A stretch of 64,000 bases of DNA from CAVQNQ01 sp963714205 (GCA_963714205.1 CAVQNQ010000003.1:558001-622000); one strand, 5' to 3'; shown: positions 8,491 through 19,003, counted from the first letter of the stretch. Notes: generated from the letters alone by a model not told the origin. Numbers and translations are program-made.

Positions 8491-11400
8491 ATGATGCCGA
8501 AAATGATGGTTTCCGCGTGGCTGGTGGCGCTGGGCATTTTGGCCGCGCCGGTTTCCGGGCAGGTGATCGATACCGTTGCGGGCACAGCGTGGTTTTTCCC
8601 TGCGACGACCGTCCAGGCACTGAATGCGCCTTTGGGCAATCTCGGGGGTGTGGCCGTTGATGCTCAAGGTAACGTGTACGCCACGGATTTCGGAAACAAC
8701 ATCGTTATACGGATCTCACCAAATGGGGTGTTGACGGTTGTGGCCGGAAACGGAATTGCCGGCTTCTCCGGCGACGGAGGGTCTGCCACCAGCGCGTCAC
8801 TAAACCAACCCCAGGGTGTAGCCGTAGATTCGGCTGGCAACCTCTACATCGCCGACTCGAGCACAATAACCGAATTCGGGAAGTGACTGGCGGGACGATC
8901 ACGACGATCGCCGGTAATGGAAGCGAGGGCTTTTCCGGTGACGGTGGGCCCGCCACCAGTGCATCGCTCGGCTTCCCCTGCGGAGTGGCCGTCGATTCGG
9001 CTGGCAACCTCTACATCGCCGACTTTGAGAATAGCCGAATTCGAAAAGTGTCTGGCGGGACGATCACGACGATCGCCGGAAATGGAACTCAGAGCCTTTT
9101 CTGGCGACGGAGGGCCCGCCACCAGTGCATCTCTAGCGTTCCCCGCTGGAGTAGCCGTCGATTCGGCTGGCAACCTCTACATCGCCGACTCGGACAACAA
9201 CCGAATTCGGAAGGTAACTGGCGGGACAATCGCTACGGTCGCCGGAAATGGGAATGCGTACTTTTCTGGCGACGGAGGGCCAGCTACCAGTGCATCCCTG
9301 AGGTACCCCGAGGGGATAGCCGTCGATCCGGCTGGCAACCTCTACATCGCCGACACCAACGACGGCCGAATTCGATTGGTGACAGGCGGGACGATTACGA
9401 CCGTCGCCGGCAGTGGAGGCTGCTGCTTTTCTGGTGACGGAGGGCCTGCCGCCGGTGCGTCGCTCTACGATCCCGAGGGTGTGGCCATAGATTCGGCTGG
9501 CAACCTCTATATCGCAGACACAATCAACGACCGAGTTCGGAAGGTATCTGGCGGGACAATCGCGACGATCGCCGGAAACGGAGTCTACCGATACTCTGGC
9601 GACGGAGGGCCCGCCGTGAATGCAGCCCTCAATCAACCCTATGGAGTGACTCCAGATTCGGCCGGCAACCTCTATATCGCCGACGATCAGAACAACCGAA
9701 TTCGGAAGGTATCGGGCGGGACGATCACCACGGTTGCGGGAATTGGAACTATGGGCTTTTCCGGCGATGGAGGCCCCGCCACCAGCGCTTTGCTCTATAT
9801 CCCCCATGGAGTGGCCGCAGATTCGGCTGGCAACCTCTATATCGCCGACACCGGCAACCTCCGAGTCCGGAAGGTGTCCGGCGGGACGATCACCACGGTC
9901 GCCGGAAACGGGACTGTGAGCTTCTCCGGAGATGGAGGGCCCGCCACCAGCGCATCGATCAATATCCCCTACGGAGTGGCCGTAGATTCAGCCGGCAACC
10001 TCTACATCGCCGACACCGGCAATAACCGAATTCGGAAAGTGTCTGGCGGGACGATTACGACGGTCGCCGGAAACGGGACTGCGAGCTTCTCCGGAGATGG
10101 AGGGCCCGCCACCAGCGCATCGATCAACGAACCATGGGCAGTGGCTGTAGATTCGGCCGGTAACCTTTACATCGCCGACTATGCGAACAACCGAATTCGG
10201 AAGGTGTCCGGCGGGACGATCACGACGGTCGCCGGAAATGGGGTTGTGGGCTTTTCTGGTGACGGAGGGCCCGCCACGAATGCATTGCTCGGCTACCCCG
10301 AGGGAGTAGCCGTCGATTCGGCCGGCAACCTGTATATCTCCGACTCCGGGCAACAACCGAATTCGGAAGGTGTCGGGAGGGACGATCACAACGGTCGCGG
10401 GAAACGGAGCACCGATCTTCTCTGGCGACGGAGGGCCCGCTACGAATGCATCGCTCGACGACCCCGTGGGAGTGGCAGTTGATTCGGCCGGCAACCTCTA
10501 TATCGGCGACTCTGGTAACAACCGGATTCGCGAGGTGTTCGCCGTCCCGGCGGCCTTCCAGGTCTCACCCACGACCGTTAGCTTCTCCACGACTGCTGGC
10601 GTCGTGCCCGGCGCTCAATCCATCGCGCTCTACGTCGACGGTTGCCGGCCTTTCCTTCACCGCCTCAGCCAACGCCACATGGCTTAGCGTGATCCCTTCC
10701 AGCGGCTCCATTCCAGCCATCCTCCAGGCGAGCCTAGATCCAACCACTCTGACGGCGGGAACCTACCAGGGTACGATCACCATCGCAGTTCCCAATGCAG
10801 TTCCTGCGACTATCACCGTCACGGTTACCCTCACGGTGCAACCGGGAGCGCCGGCCGCGCTTGGGAGTGGACACGCAGAATGTCAGCTTCACCGCGGCTC
10901 AGGGCAGTGGTGGCCTGACGTTGCAGTTGCACGTGCTGAACACCGGCGGCGGCTCTTTGTCCTTCACCGCCAGCGCCACGACTTCTTCCGGTGGTTCCTG
11001 GCTGAACGTCTCGCCGACGAGCGGCACCGCTACGCCCTCCTCTCCCGCTGCGCTCACGCTGACCGCTACTCCGGGGTCGCTGGCTGCCGGCACCTACAAC
11101 GGCACGGTCGCGATCACCGGCGCTGGCAGCAGCCTCAGCCTTACGGTGACCATGTCGGTGAGCGCTCCCACGGCGGTCATTCTCGTCTCGCAGACCGGTT
11201 TGAGTTTCACGGCCGTGGCGCAAGGCGGGGTGCCCTTACCGCAAAACTTCGGCATTCTCAACACCGGACAGGGCTCGATGAGTTGGAGCGCCACGGCCAC
11301 CACCCTTTCCGGCGGCAACTGGCTGCAGATCTCGCCTTCTAGCGGCACGGTGGAAACGCCCTATCTGGATGTGTCGCTAGTGGCGGTCTCGATCGATCCG

Positions 11401-12959
11401 AGCGCGTTGAGTGCGGGGACCTATTACGGGCGGATCCAGGTATCGGCGACAGCAGCCAACACGCCGCAAGTGATGACCGTGATCCTGACGGTGCTGCCGG
11501 CCGGGTTGAGTCTGGGCCCCAGGTGTTTCCGGCCGGGCTGATTTTCACGGGGGTGGCGGGGGTGACGCCGGGATCGCAGGATGTGCAGGTAGGGAATCCG
11601 ACCGCCCAGGTGAACAACTTCCAATCCGGCCAGATCGGAACGGGATTCAGCTTCCTGCCGACCAACGCCAGCATACAACCCAACCAGCCGACCACGGTCC
11701 GCGTGTTTCCGGACTTCAGCCAGTTGACGGCGGGGAGCATACAACGGGGGACCATTACGCTGCAATTTGCGGACGGGTCGCCGTCGCAAGCGATCAATGT
11801 GCTGATGGTGGTGGCACCGGCGGGTTCCACCGCCGCCGCTATGGACGATTCCGGAGACCGCGCGGCGGCAGCACGCGGGTATCGGATCCAGATGGGAGCG
11901 GATGCGGCTTCCGGTTGCGCGGCCCAGGCGTTGCAGGTCCAATATCGGTCGCTGCAGCCGAACTTCGCTGCGGTGGTGGGGCAGGCGACAGCGATCGACG
12001 TTCAGGTATCGGATGGGTGCGGGAACCTGGTGGGGCCGGGCGGGCAGAGTGCGCAGGTGACGGCGTATTTGGCCAACGCCTCGGTTCCGATGACGCACAT
12101 CGGCAACGGGATCTGGCAGGGGACGTGGAAGCCGCTGACGACGGGGCCGGTCATGATATACGTGGATGCCCTGCTACTGCAAGGGGGGAACTTGGTGGGC
12201 GGGCAAACGACGGCTTTGAGCGGAGTAGTGAGCGCGCCGGCGGCGGCAACGCCGGCGGTAACGGCGCAGGGGGTGGTGCAAGCCGCGAGCGACCAGGGTG
12301 GGGTGCCGATCTCGCCAGGCGGGCTGATCACGGTATACGGGGCGAACCTGTCGGACGGCGTGGGGCAGAGCAATGGGTTGCCGTTCCCGCAGCAGTTGAA
12401 CGGGACGCAGGTTTTTCTAGGAAACCAGCCGTTGCCGATACTGTACACGAGTGCAGGGCAGTTGAACGTGCAGGTGCCGTACACGGTGCCGGTGAACACG
12501 CAGTACCAGTTGACGGTGCAGCATGGGAACACGTTGTCGGTGCCGCAGCAGTTGGTGGTGGCGCAGGCGGAGCCGGGGATCTTCACGGTAAACGAGCAGG
12601 GGACGGGGCAAGGCGCCATCATGAAGAGCGATGACGTGACGCTGGCGCAGCCGGGAACGCCGGCATTGGTGGGAGAGACGGTGGTGATTTACTGCGCGGG
12701 ATTGGGAGCGGTGACGCCGGCGGTGCAGGAAGGGACACCCGCACCGAGCACACCCCTCTCCGACACGGTAATCCCGGTGACGGTGACGATCGGGGGGGCA
12801 ACGGCGCAAGTAGCGTACCACGGGCTGACGCCGGGTTATGCGGGGTTGTACCAGGTGAATGCGGTAGTGCCGTCGGGGATCACGACGGGGGACGCGGTGC
12901 CGGTGGTGCTGGGCATGGCCGGACAGACCAGCCCGATCGTAACAATGGCCGTGAGGTGA
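8491..12959 (+). pseudogene. Exported NHL-repeat / Ig-like / TIGR03437 protein, broken by six frameshifts
   Basis: In order: a signal peptide (MVSAWLVALGILAAPVSG), twelve NHL-type beta-propeller repeats (~55 residues each, core FSGDGGPATSASL then GVAVDSAGNLYIAD), several BACON/Ig-like beta modules (10530-11800, motifs such as LSFTASA and GTYNGTVAI), and a C-terminal TIGR03437 domain (from ~12260, GGLITVYGANLS). The frame changes near 8880, 9090, 10350, 10628, 10858 and 11515. The change at ~10350 looks like one extra G in a GGG run, and the one at ~11515 lies by a GGGCCCC run. An intact version would be a large surface or secreted propeller protein of unknown ligand. SD GGGAGGT lies just before tandem ATGs at 8491 and 8494. 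Confidence 0.8.
8557..10530 (+). repeat. Twelve tandem NHL-coding repeats, ~165 bp unit
   Basis: The unit encodes GGTITTVAGNG, FSGDGGPATSASL and VAVDSAGNLYIAD in series. The first unit is the most diverged (lacks the SGDGG loop); units 8 and 9 (about 9890-10200) are nearly identical at DNA level, suggesting recent expansion or conversion. Twelve blades would fit two six-bladed propellers. Confidence 0.85.
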
Positions 12960-13045
12960 ATCCGGATTTCGGGCGCGACATAGCAGTACAGATTTCACCG
13001 ATTGCAGTATTGACGGTTGTAACTGCAAATGGAAATCTGAAATTG
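12959..13045 (+). pseudogene. Fragment: first NHL blade of a further copy
   Basis: Directly after the stop of the NHL/TIGR03437 gene, the frame starting at 12959 reads NPDFGRDIAVQISPIAVLTV and on through VTANGNL. This aligns with DFGNNIVIRISPNGVLTVVAGNG of the first NHL blade of the upstream gene (8685-8760), and the DNA also matches (CGGATTTCGG, TTGACGGTTGT). The signal-peptide part of this copy is missing and nothing recognisable follows, so it is a deletion remnant. Together with the fragment at 8398-8490 it implies at least two more units once stood in tandem. Confidence 0.65.
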
Positions 13046-13065
13046 AAGCGAGAAGGAGACTCAAC

Positions 13066-13689
13066 GTGTTGAGCAGAAGGAGCAGCAGCCTGATTCTAAT
13101 TGGTATGGCCGCGCTAAGCGGCGTGCCGGTCCTCGCCCAGAACGCTCCCATCATCCGCCAAGGGGTCACTGAAGTTGGGGGCTTTGTCGGTGCCAGCTAT
13201 GGAATTGACAAGACAAGGATAATGGGCGGAGGAAACGTCGTCTACTCGCTGACGCGGACCTTTATGCCTTTCGCCGAGGTGAGCTATTTCCCAGGCATCG
13301 GACGGACACAGAGCGTGACGGGAATACCCGGTGCCACAGAGAGCTTTAGCGTTCCGCTCACCGACTTTAACTTTGGATTTCACGTTCGGGTTCCCATACC
13401 GAAATCCAGAATCATTCCCTACGGGGTGATCAGCATCGGTGGAATTCACACCCCACAGCGCGATGTGACCGCTACCTTCCCTAATCCCGCGAACCCAAGT
13501 CAATCGATCACGACACCACCATTTCAGGTCGAATCCAGTACGAATTTTGCAGCGAGTGCCGGCGGCGGATTAAGATATTACGCAACGGAACGCTTAGGCT
13601 TCCGAGCGGAGTTCAAAGCATATCGACCAACCGGCACGTATACGAACATGTTCTATAGGGTAGCGGGCGGGTTCTTCTATCAGTTTTAA
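13066..13689 (+). CDS. Outer-membrane beta-barrel protein
   Basis: 207 residues with a signal peptide (MLSRRSSSLILIGMAALSGVPVLAQ). The rest alternates polar and hydrophobic residues in strands (EVGGFVGASYGI, GGGLRYYATERLGFRAEFKA) and ends in FFYQF; a terminal Phe is the hallmark of barrels inserted by the BAM complex. The size fits an 8-stranded OmpW/OmpX-like barrel. The start is GTG at 13066, supported by AGAAGGAGA at 13051-13059. The cargo or function is unknown. The stop lies one base before the end of the convergent caspase-like gene. Confidence 0.8.
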   Translation: MLSRRSSSLILIGMAALSGVPVLAQNAPIIRQGVTEVGGFVGASYGIDKTRIMGGGNVVYSLTRTFMPFAEVSYFPGIGRTQSVTGIPGATESFSVPLTDFNFGFHVRVPIPKSRIIPYGVISIGGIHTPQRDVTATFPNPANPSQSITTPPFQVESSTNFAASAGGGLRYYATERLGFRAEFKAYRPTGTYTNMFYRVAGGFFYQF

Positions 13690-13690
13690 G

Positions 13691-15250
13691 TCAGTCAGGC
13701 GCAGCTAGAGAGGTGACCATACAGCGAAATCCAGTTTGGTTGTCTTCACTTGCTCCATCGAGGTGGTCGCGGGCCGATATCCGGAGGTGCTTATCGCTCC
13801 CGTAGAAAGAGCCTCCTCTGACGACGCGCTCCTTCCCGCCGGCTGGGCCGGACGGATCGACGAACGCCTCCGCGGAAGAATAGGTTTCGGGAGAGTATAA
13901 ATCATTGGTCCATTCCCGAGCATTCCCTACCACATCGAACAGATCGAAGCCATTGCCGGAGCCAAGTCTGCGCACCGGAACCGTCTCAATGAACGGCCGC
14001 TTCAACTTTGGATCAGTCTTGAACGAATTGGCCAATCGAGAGTCGAACTGATTGCCCCATGGGTACTTCAAGTCTGGCTTGCCGCCACGCGCAGCATATT
14101 CCCACTCCGCTTCGGTTGGCAGGCGCCCGCCAGCCCACTCGCAATACGCCTTCGCGTCATCCCAGGTCACTTTGGTGACTGGCAAGTCAGTGCCCATCAG
14201 CTTGGGATTCGTCTGAGTTCTTTTGGGTTCGCGATGGCCCGTCTCGCCAGTGAAGCGTTGATAGGCTTCAGCCGTGACCTCTGTCCTCGTAATCCAAAAA
14301 CCCCTCGTTATTCTCACTTCATGTTGGGGCTTTTCATCCGGCAGACAAGCGCTGTCGTTCGGCACACAACCCATCTTGAACACTCCCGGCGGGATCCATG
14401 AATAAACGAGCCGATCTTTGGAGTTCTCGCGGTTCTGTCCCGGCTTCACCTCCGGCGATAACGTTACAACTGTTGGCGGAGGAAGTGATGCCGGCTCCGT
14501 GAAGAAAAAACTCTCGACCGGCGCCTGCATCACAAATGGTATTTGTTTGCCTTCCGACACCCGATTCACTTCTGATTGGGCCCCTAACAGCGTCCGGACT
14601 GGCGTTGACCCGGGTTCTTGAATCGCCTTGATCAGGGCGGTTGTGAACGAGTTGACTCCCCCGTCGGGCGGGTCCGGAGCAGATACGTTCGGCGCAGCAG
14701 CGAATGCCACCAGAGTGTTGTTCACAGGCAGCATATTGGACAACCCATCCGACAACCCTGGACAGGGGCGGCTGGCGTCCAGGATCAACATTCTCGTACC
14801 GGCGCTTCGCTGTTCTATTTGCTCCAGGAGATAGCGCACGGAATATGCTCGCTGGCCCAGGGAAGAGTCGTCGGCTGGATCAAAAGTTATTGGCAAAAGA
14901 TAGTTGAGATCGTCGGCCTGGTATCCATAACCGGAATAATAGATCAAGATGAAATCGCCCGGATGGATGCTTTCTGCGAATCTCCGAATGGCGGCGATCA
15001 TGCCGGACTGCGACAGATCATAGACGACTTCCGGCTGAATGTGAACGTTCGTCAGCGCGGAAACAAAGGCCTCGGCATTGGCCTTGGGGGTTCGCAGCGG
15101 CGGCAGGCGTTGGTACGCGGAATTCGAAATCACGAGGGCGCGTTTTCCAAGATTTATGGCGTTGCCTATGTTGTCGTTCTGCCCGAACACAACGGCCGCG
15201 CCGAAAAACAAGAAACCAATGACGAACCTCAAGGCTGGTACACCACCCAT
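13691..15250 (-). CDS. Caspase-fold / SUMF1 protein with substituted catalytic dyad
   Basis: About 519 residues from the ATG at 15250; a TTG at 15313 extends the frame. N-terminal hydrophobic segment (VIGFLFFGAAVVFG) suggests export or membrane anchoring. A peptidase C14 caspase fold follows (~30-260): GKRALVISNSAYQ, the strand ending IYYSGYG, NYLLPI, LILDASRPCPG and the later SFTTALIKAI. Active members have HG at the first site and C at the second (LDAC); here they are Tyr and Ser, so classical cysteine protease activity is not expected. Residues ~285-510 form a SUMF1/formylglycine-enzyme-like domain (WIPPGVFKMG, EVTAEAYQRF, GGRLPTEAEWEYAARGG, VVRGGSF) without the Cys pair needed for catalysis. 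The gene overlaps the kinase gene by 22 bp, suggesting translational coupling. Confidence 0.85.
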   Translation of the reverse strand: MGGVPALRFVIGFLFFGAAVVFGQNDNIGNAINLGKRALVISNSAYQRLPPLRTPKANAEAFVSALTNVHIQPEVVYDLSQSGMIAAIRRFAESIHPGDFILIYYSGYGYQADDLNYLLPITFDPADDSSLGQRAYSVRYLLEQIEQRSAGTRMLILDASRPCPGLSDGLSNMLPVNNTLVAFAAAPNVSAPDPPDGGVNSFTTALIKAIQEPGSTPVRTLLGAQSEVNRVSEGKQIPFVMQAPVESFFFTEPASLPPPTVVTLSPEVKPGQNRENSKDRLVYSWIPPGVFKMGCVPNDSACLPDEKPQHEVRITRGFWITRTEVTAEAYQRFTGETGHREPKRTQTNPKLMGTDLPVTKVTWDDAKAYCEWAGGRLPTEAEWEYAARGGKPDLKYPWGNQFDSRLANSFKTDPKLKRPFIETVPVRRLGSGNGFDLFDVVGNAREWTNDLYSPETYSSAEAFVDPSGPAGGKERVVRGGSFYGSDKHLRISARDHLDGASEDNQTGFRCMVTSLAAPD

Positions 15251-18200
15251 CTCACTGTAATCGTGGACGCTGGCGGCCCGCTGCTTTGCAACAACAGTCG
15301 CGAGTCCCAGCAATTTTCGACGGACGGGGCTGCCACGATGCGGACGTCCTCGGGAGTCACGGAAATATGGACAGGAACGCCAGGAGGCAGGGTATCCCCT
15401 CGAATGAACCCAATCGAAGCGTGTCGGGTTTTGATTTCAAGTTGACCGCCGCTGGACAGTAACCCATTCCAGGTCAGCTCACCGGATCGCGAGTCGCCAT
15501 ACTGGTCCAGAATAAAGCTTTTGGCTTTGCACGGCGTTTGAACATCTGCCTGGGCCGCAACAGTCGTGGGATGGTTAGCCTGCGGCCCCGGGGACGCTGG
15601 CCGATGAGCATCGTTGCGCTTCGGTTCCGCTACTCCGGCCTGCTTTGCCAGAGTTTTCTCCTGCTGCGGTTCATTAACTGTTATGGTGAACACGCGCTGT
15701 GCCGCGCGGCGGCCGCTGTCCAAAGCCTGCGCAACGAAAGTATAGGTGCCCGTCCTGTCAGGCGTACCCTCAATGCGGCCCGCCTGACGATCCAGCGACA
15801 AGCCGGGCGGCAGCGACCCCTGAGTCACCGCCCAAAATGCCGGCAAAGAACCGCCGGACGTTCGGAGAGTTAGTGCGTAGGCCGATCCAATCGTGGCGGA
15901 CAGGGGACCGAGCGGTTCGGCGATTCTTAAATCGCTAGCACCCGCTGCGGCAGGCATCGTTTTTTCGGCTTCTGGCTTCGGATGGGGCGTGGCAACCCAA
16001 TACAGCAGACCGCCGACTGCCAAAACTGCCGCAGCGGCCCAAATCGCCACTCGAGGCCATGATCTTCGGATCGGGGCCGGTGGTCCGGCGACGACGGGCG
16101 TCTCTTTCCTGGAGCGGGCGGCTTTCCGTGCCTCAATTTCATCGAGCAGATCGGCGGCGCTGGCGAGCTTGGGCCAGCGCTTGAGGGCCGCGCCACCAAG
16201 TTGCTCGGCTTCATCATATCGTCCCGACCTTAGAAGCTCCTTCGCTCTGGACACGTCCTCTTCCGCGCGGCTGAGCTCGACCTCCTGATGCAGCCTGCTG
16301 ATCTTTCTCTCGTCCGGCCACCGGATTCGAGCAGCGGCGATAATTTCGGCGGCCAAGGCAGAGTTCCCGCCCTTCAATGCAGCAACAGCCGAACTCTCTA
16401 TTTCAGCGACCTCCTTTCGATGCTTGCCATCCTCCGCGGTGTGCTTTAATCGAACAAGAGAGGCCTCTTCCGGAAATCGATCAAGGCCATCGGCGATGCG
16501 GTTGGTTGCCCGATCCCAGTCTCCGTCCGCAATAGCGCGTTCTATCAGTTCTGTGAGTCGTTTAATCTCCTGGCGACGATCTGCCTCGTCGCGACGCACC
16601 GCAGTTCGCGCCAGCGCCTCTGCCAAATCGCGAGAGTCCGGATACGTCTTCAGTGCGCTCTCGAGAATGCTCAAGCCGGCTTCATAGTCAGCCTGATGTA
16701 TAAATTCCGACGCCCGTGCGAGTGCGTTCCCGATTGATTGTGTTCGCTCGTGAGCTTCGCGGGCGGCCTTTGCCTCAGCGAGCAACGCCGATGCTTCCCG
16801 GCTGTCCGGATAGCGGAACTCGCAGCCTTCAAGAAGCCGGAACGCGTCATCGAAGCGGCCCTGTTTCAGGAGCAGGCGACATTCATGGCGAAGGTTCTCA
16901 AGATACTCCGCACGCTGACGCTCGGCCAGATCCTTAGACAGAAGCTCGCGAGTTTCAAGAAGCCGCACATCGTCCCCATGTGCACCAAGGCTCTTTTCCA
17001 GCAGTTCTGCTGCTTCCCGAAAACGGCCTGCTCGCTGCAAGGACTGGATGCCGGCTAGGTCTTCCAGGATCGCCCGCTCGCGTTTCTCACCGGCGATAGC
17101 AGCGACAAGAGAGGCGCGTTGCGAAACAAGCAATGGCACATCGGGGAATTCGTTCAAGGCTTCATCAGTACGATGTAGCGCGTCCTCCCAGCGCTGGTCG
17201 TGGATCAGCTTCTCCACTTGTTCCTGGATTGCGCGAATGCGAACTGAACGCGAATGGTCCCGCACTTGCGACTCGGCATTATCCAGCAGTTTCCGGAGTT
17301 CGGCATCTTCGCCACCCTGCTCGATCGCCTGGCGCAAAAGGACTACGGCGGCATCGGGCTTCTGCTGACTGACGAGTGCGTTGGCCTGACTCACGACCTC
17401 GCGGATTCTGTGCTGCCGCTCTTCCTCTTCCCGCTGACGGGAGATCACTTCCTGAATCTTCCGCTCCGCTTCGCGCGCAGCCATCCGCGTTTGGATTTCT
17501 TGAAGGAGCTGCTGCCCAGCGCGGTTGTCGGGATCCGATGCCAATACGTCGGACACCCCGCGAGAAGCTTCTGTGAGGTTCTCCTTCTTCAGGTCTTCCC
17601 GAGCAACGTCAAGCAGCTTTACTGCGTTCCGAGCCTGCTCAATGCGGGCGTACGCTCGATCCAGTCTGGCGTCGATTTTGGTATCGCCCAACGACATTCG
17701 TTTGACGGTAGCCAAGCACTCGGCCGCTTCGTTAAATTCCCGCTGGCTTAGCTCCTGCTCCGCGCGGTCCAGGAGCGCCACGGCCCGATCGACGCTATTA
17801 CGACGTTGGAGAGCCTGATCGATGCGATCGCGAAGCTGGCGTGCTTCAGCGTGCCAGGGGTCGAGCTCTAAGACCTTTCTAACTCGAGAATGGGCTGCGT
17901 CCAGTTGGTCGATGCGCAAAAGCTGGTCGGCTTGGGAAAAAAGGTCTCCGGCCTGCTGGCGCTGCAAATCCAGCAGAATTGGTTTGATATCGGCCACCAC
18001 ATCCGCCATGCCGCTGTAACGCGCGTCGCGGCTCTTGGCAAGGGTGCGGTTCACGATGCGCTCGATGGATTCCTGACAATCGGGGACCAGGGAATGCAGC
18101 GCAGCGGGCTCGACATTTATGATCCGATACAAGATGGCGCCCGGATCGGATGAGGTTAATCGATCAGATGAGGCGAACGGATGCTGGCCCGTCAGAAGCT

Positions 18201-18807
18201 CGTAAAAAGTCACGCCGTAGGCAAAGATATCGCTCAAGACATCGGCGGTTCCGTTAAACTGTTCGGGCGCCATGTACATCAGGCTTCCGACTACGAACCC
18301 AGTCTGGGTAAGCCTGGTGGCGGTCTCCACAGCGATGCGGGCGATGCCGAAGTCCATGATCTTCACGGAGCCGTCCGACAGCCGCATGATGTTCGCCGGC
18401 TTTACGTCGCGGTGAATCACGCCACGACCGTGAGCGCACTGTAAGCCCTCAGCGACCTCTGACATGATCCATAGCTTTTCATGCAGCGAGAGCGGGACAC
18501 GGCGCCGGATCAAATCCTCGACATTCATCCCTTCCAGCAGTTCCATAACGAGGTAGGGAGCTCCGTCTTCCTCGCCGAACTCATGAACCGTCACAATGTT
18601 CTTGTGATGAAGCTTAGCGACAGTCATGGCCTCTGCACGAAATCGCCTGATCAGATCCGGATCGCCGGGCGCGTTTAGCATTTTGATTGCCACAGGGCGG
18701 TCTACCGCTGGGTCAAGCGCGCTGTAGACGTGCCCGAAACCGCCGCTTCCGATCTTCCCGGTGATCTCGTACCTTCCAATTCTTCGCGGAATGGGAGTGC
18801 CAGCCAA
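15229..18807 (-). CDS. Large Ser/Thr protein kinase with helical-repeat linker and exported C-terminus
   Basis: 1192 residues. Kinase domain ~8-275 with GSGGFGHVY, VAIKML, HRDVKPANIM, DFGIAR and MAPEQ, all catalytic residues present. Residues ~280-925 are a long charged helical region with TPR-like repeats (LLDRAEQELSQREFNEAAEC and similar), likely a rod. One transmembrane helix near 935-957 (WPRVAIWAAAAVLAVGGLLYW) is followed by an Ig-like putative He_PIG domain (~980-1065, LPPGLSLDRQAGRIEGTP) and a beta-rich tail. The frame opens at TTG 18807, but homologous kinases usually have an N-terminal extension, which here lies in another frame (18808-19003). Probable substrate or partner: the overlapping caspase-like gene. 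Confidence 0.9.
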   Translation of the reverse strand: MAGTPIPRRIGRYEITGKIGSGGFGHVYSALDPAVDRPVAIKMLNAPGDPDLIRRFRAEAMTVAKLHHKNIVTVHEFGEEDGAPYLVMELLEGMNVEDLIRRRVPLSLHEKLWIMSEVAEGLQCAHGRGVIHRDVKPANIMRLSDGSVKIMDFGIARIAVETATRLTQTGFVVGSLMYMAPEQFNGTADVLSDIFAYGVTFYELLTGQHPFASSDRLTSSDPGAILYRIINVEPAALHSLVPDCQESIERIVNRTLAKSRDARYSGMADVVADIKPILLDLQRQQAGDLFSQADQLLRIDQLDAAHSRVRKVLELDPWHAEARQLRDRIDQALQRRNSVDRAVALLDRAEQELSQREFNEAAECLATVKRMSLGDTKIDARLDRAYARIEQARNAVKLLDVAREDLKKENLTEASRGVSDVLASDPDNRAGQQLLQEIQTRMAAREAERKIQEVISRQREEEERQHRIREVVSQANALVSQQKPDAAVVLLRQAIEQGGEDAELRKLLDNAESQVRDHSRSVRIRAIQEQVEKLIHDQRWEDALHRTDEALNEFPDVPLLVSQRASLVAAIAGEKRERAILEDLAGIQSLQRAGRFREAAELLEKSLGAHGDDVRLLETRELLSKDLAERQRAEYLENLRHECRLLLKQGRFDDAFRLLEGCEFRYPDSREASALLAEAKAAREAHERTQSIGNALARASEFIHQADYEAGLSILESALKTYPDSRDLAEALARTAVRRDEADRRQEIKRLTELIERAIADGDWDRATNRIADGLDRFPEEASLVRLKHTAEDGKHRKEVAEIESSAVAALKGGNSALAAEIIAAARIRWPDERKISRLHQEVELSRAEEDVSRAKELLRSGRYDEAEQLGGAALKRWPKLASAADLLDEIEARKAARSRKETPVVAGPPAPIRRSWPRVAIWAAAAVLAVGGLLYWVATPHPKPEAEKTMPAAAGASDLRIAEPLGPLSATIGSAYALTLRTSGGSLPAFWAVTQGSLPPGLSLDRQAGRIEGTPDRTGTYTFVAQALDSGRRAAQRVFTITVNEPQQEKTLAKQAGVAEPKRNDAHRPASPGPQANHPTTVAAQADVQTPCKAKSFILDQYGDSRSGELTWNGLLSSGGQLEIKTRHASIGFIRGDTLPPGVPVHISVTPEDVRIVAAPSVENCWDSRLLLQSSGPPASTITVRWVVYQP

Positions 18808-19003
18808 AGGGTTGGGTGCGGGCCGTGGAGCCTCCAGAAGCGGCCGCTTCCCGATGTTCTGAAAGCAGCGCCTTCAGTTCCTCGATAAGAGATTTATCCC
18901 CGCCGCATTCACGCTCAAGGAACTGACCTTGATCTTCTGGCCGGAGCTTCTTGGCCTGCTCGAAGACAGCCGTGATTCGTTGCCGGCGTTCAGTTGGTGC
19001 CAC
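18808..19003 (-). pseudogene. Frameshifted N-terminal extension of the kinase gene
   Basis: From GTG 19003 the frame reads MAPTERRQRITAVFEQAKKL, ECGGDKSLIEELKALLSEH. This matches the helical N-terminal extension that often precedes Acidobacterial kinases (ERW..I..LF..AL....R..FL...C..D..L..EV..LL, from memory). Around 18850 the frame fails, while the kinase frame reads LLEAPRPAPNPLAGTPIPRR into the kinase, a natural continuation. One indel near 18850 would join them. A GGAGG lies 12 nt before the GTG. Either the kinase is expressed from an internal start or the sequence has an error here. Confidence 0.6.

Noticed and set aside
8557..10530. Regular ~165-bp repeats considered as CRISPR or satellite
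   Set aside because: The repeats translate to NHL blades, are continuous without spacers and vary mainly at third positions.
13691..15250. SUMF1 domain as target of a diversity-generating retroelement
   Set aside because: SUMF1/C-type-lectin folds are typical targets, but no reverse transcriptase or template repeat is present nearby.
14618..15445. 275-codon plus-strand frame
   Set aside because: Antisense to the caspase-like gene and the kinase tail; no ribosome binding site or domain.
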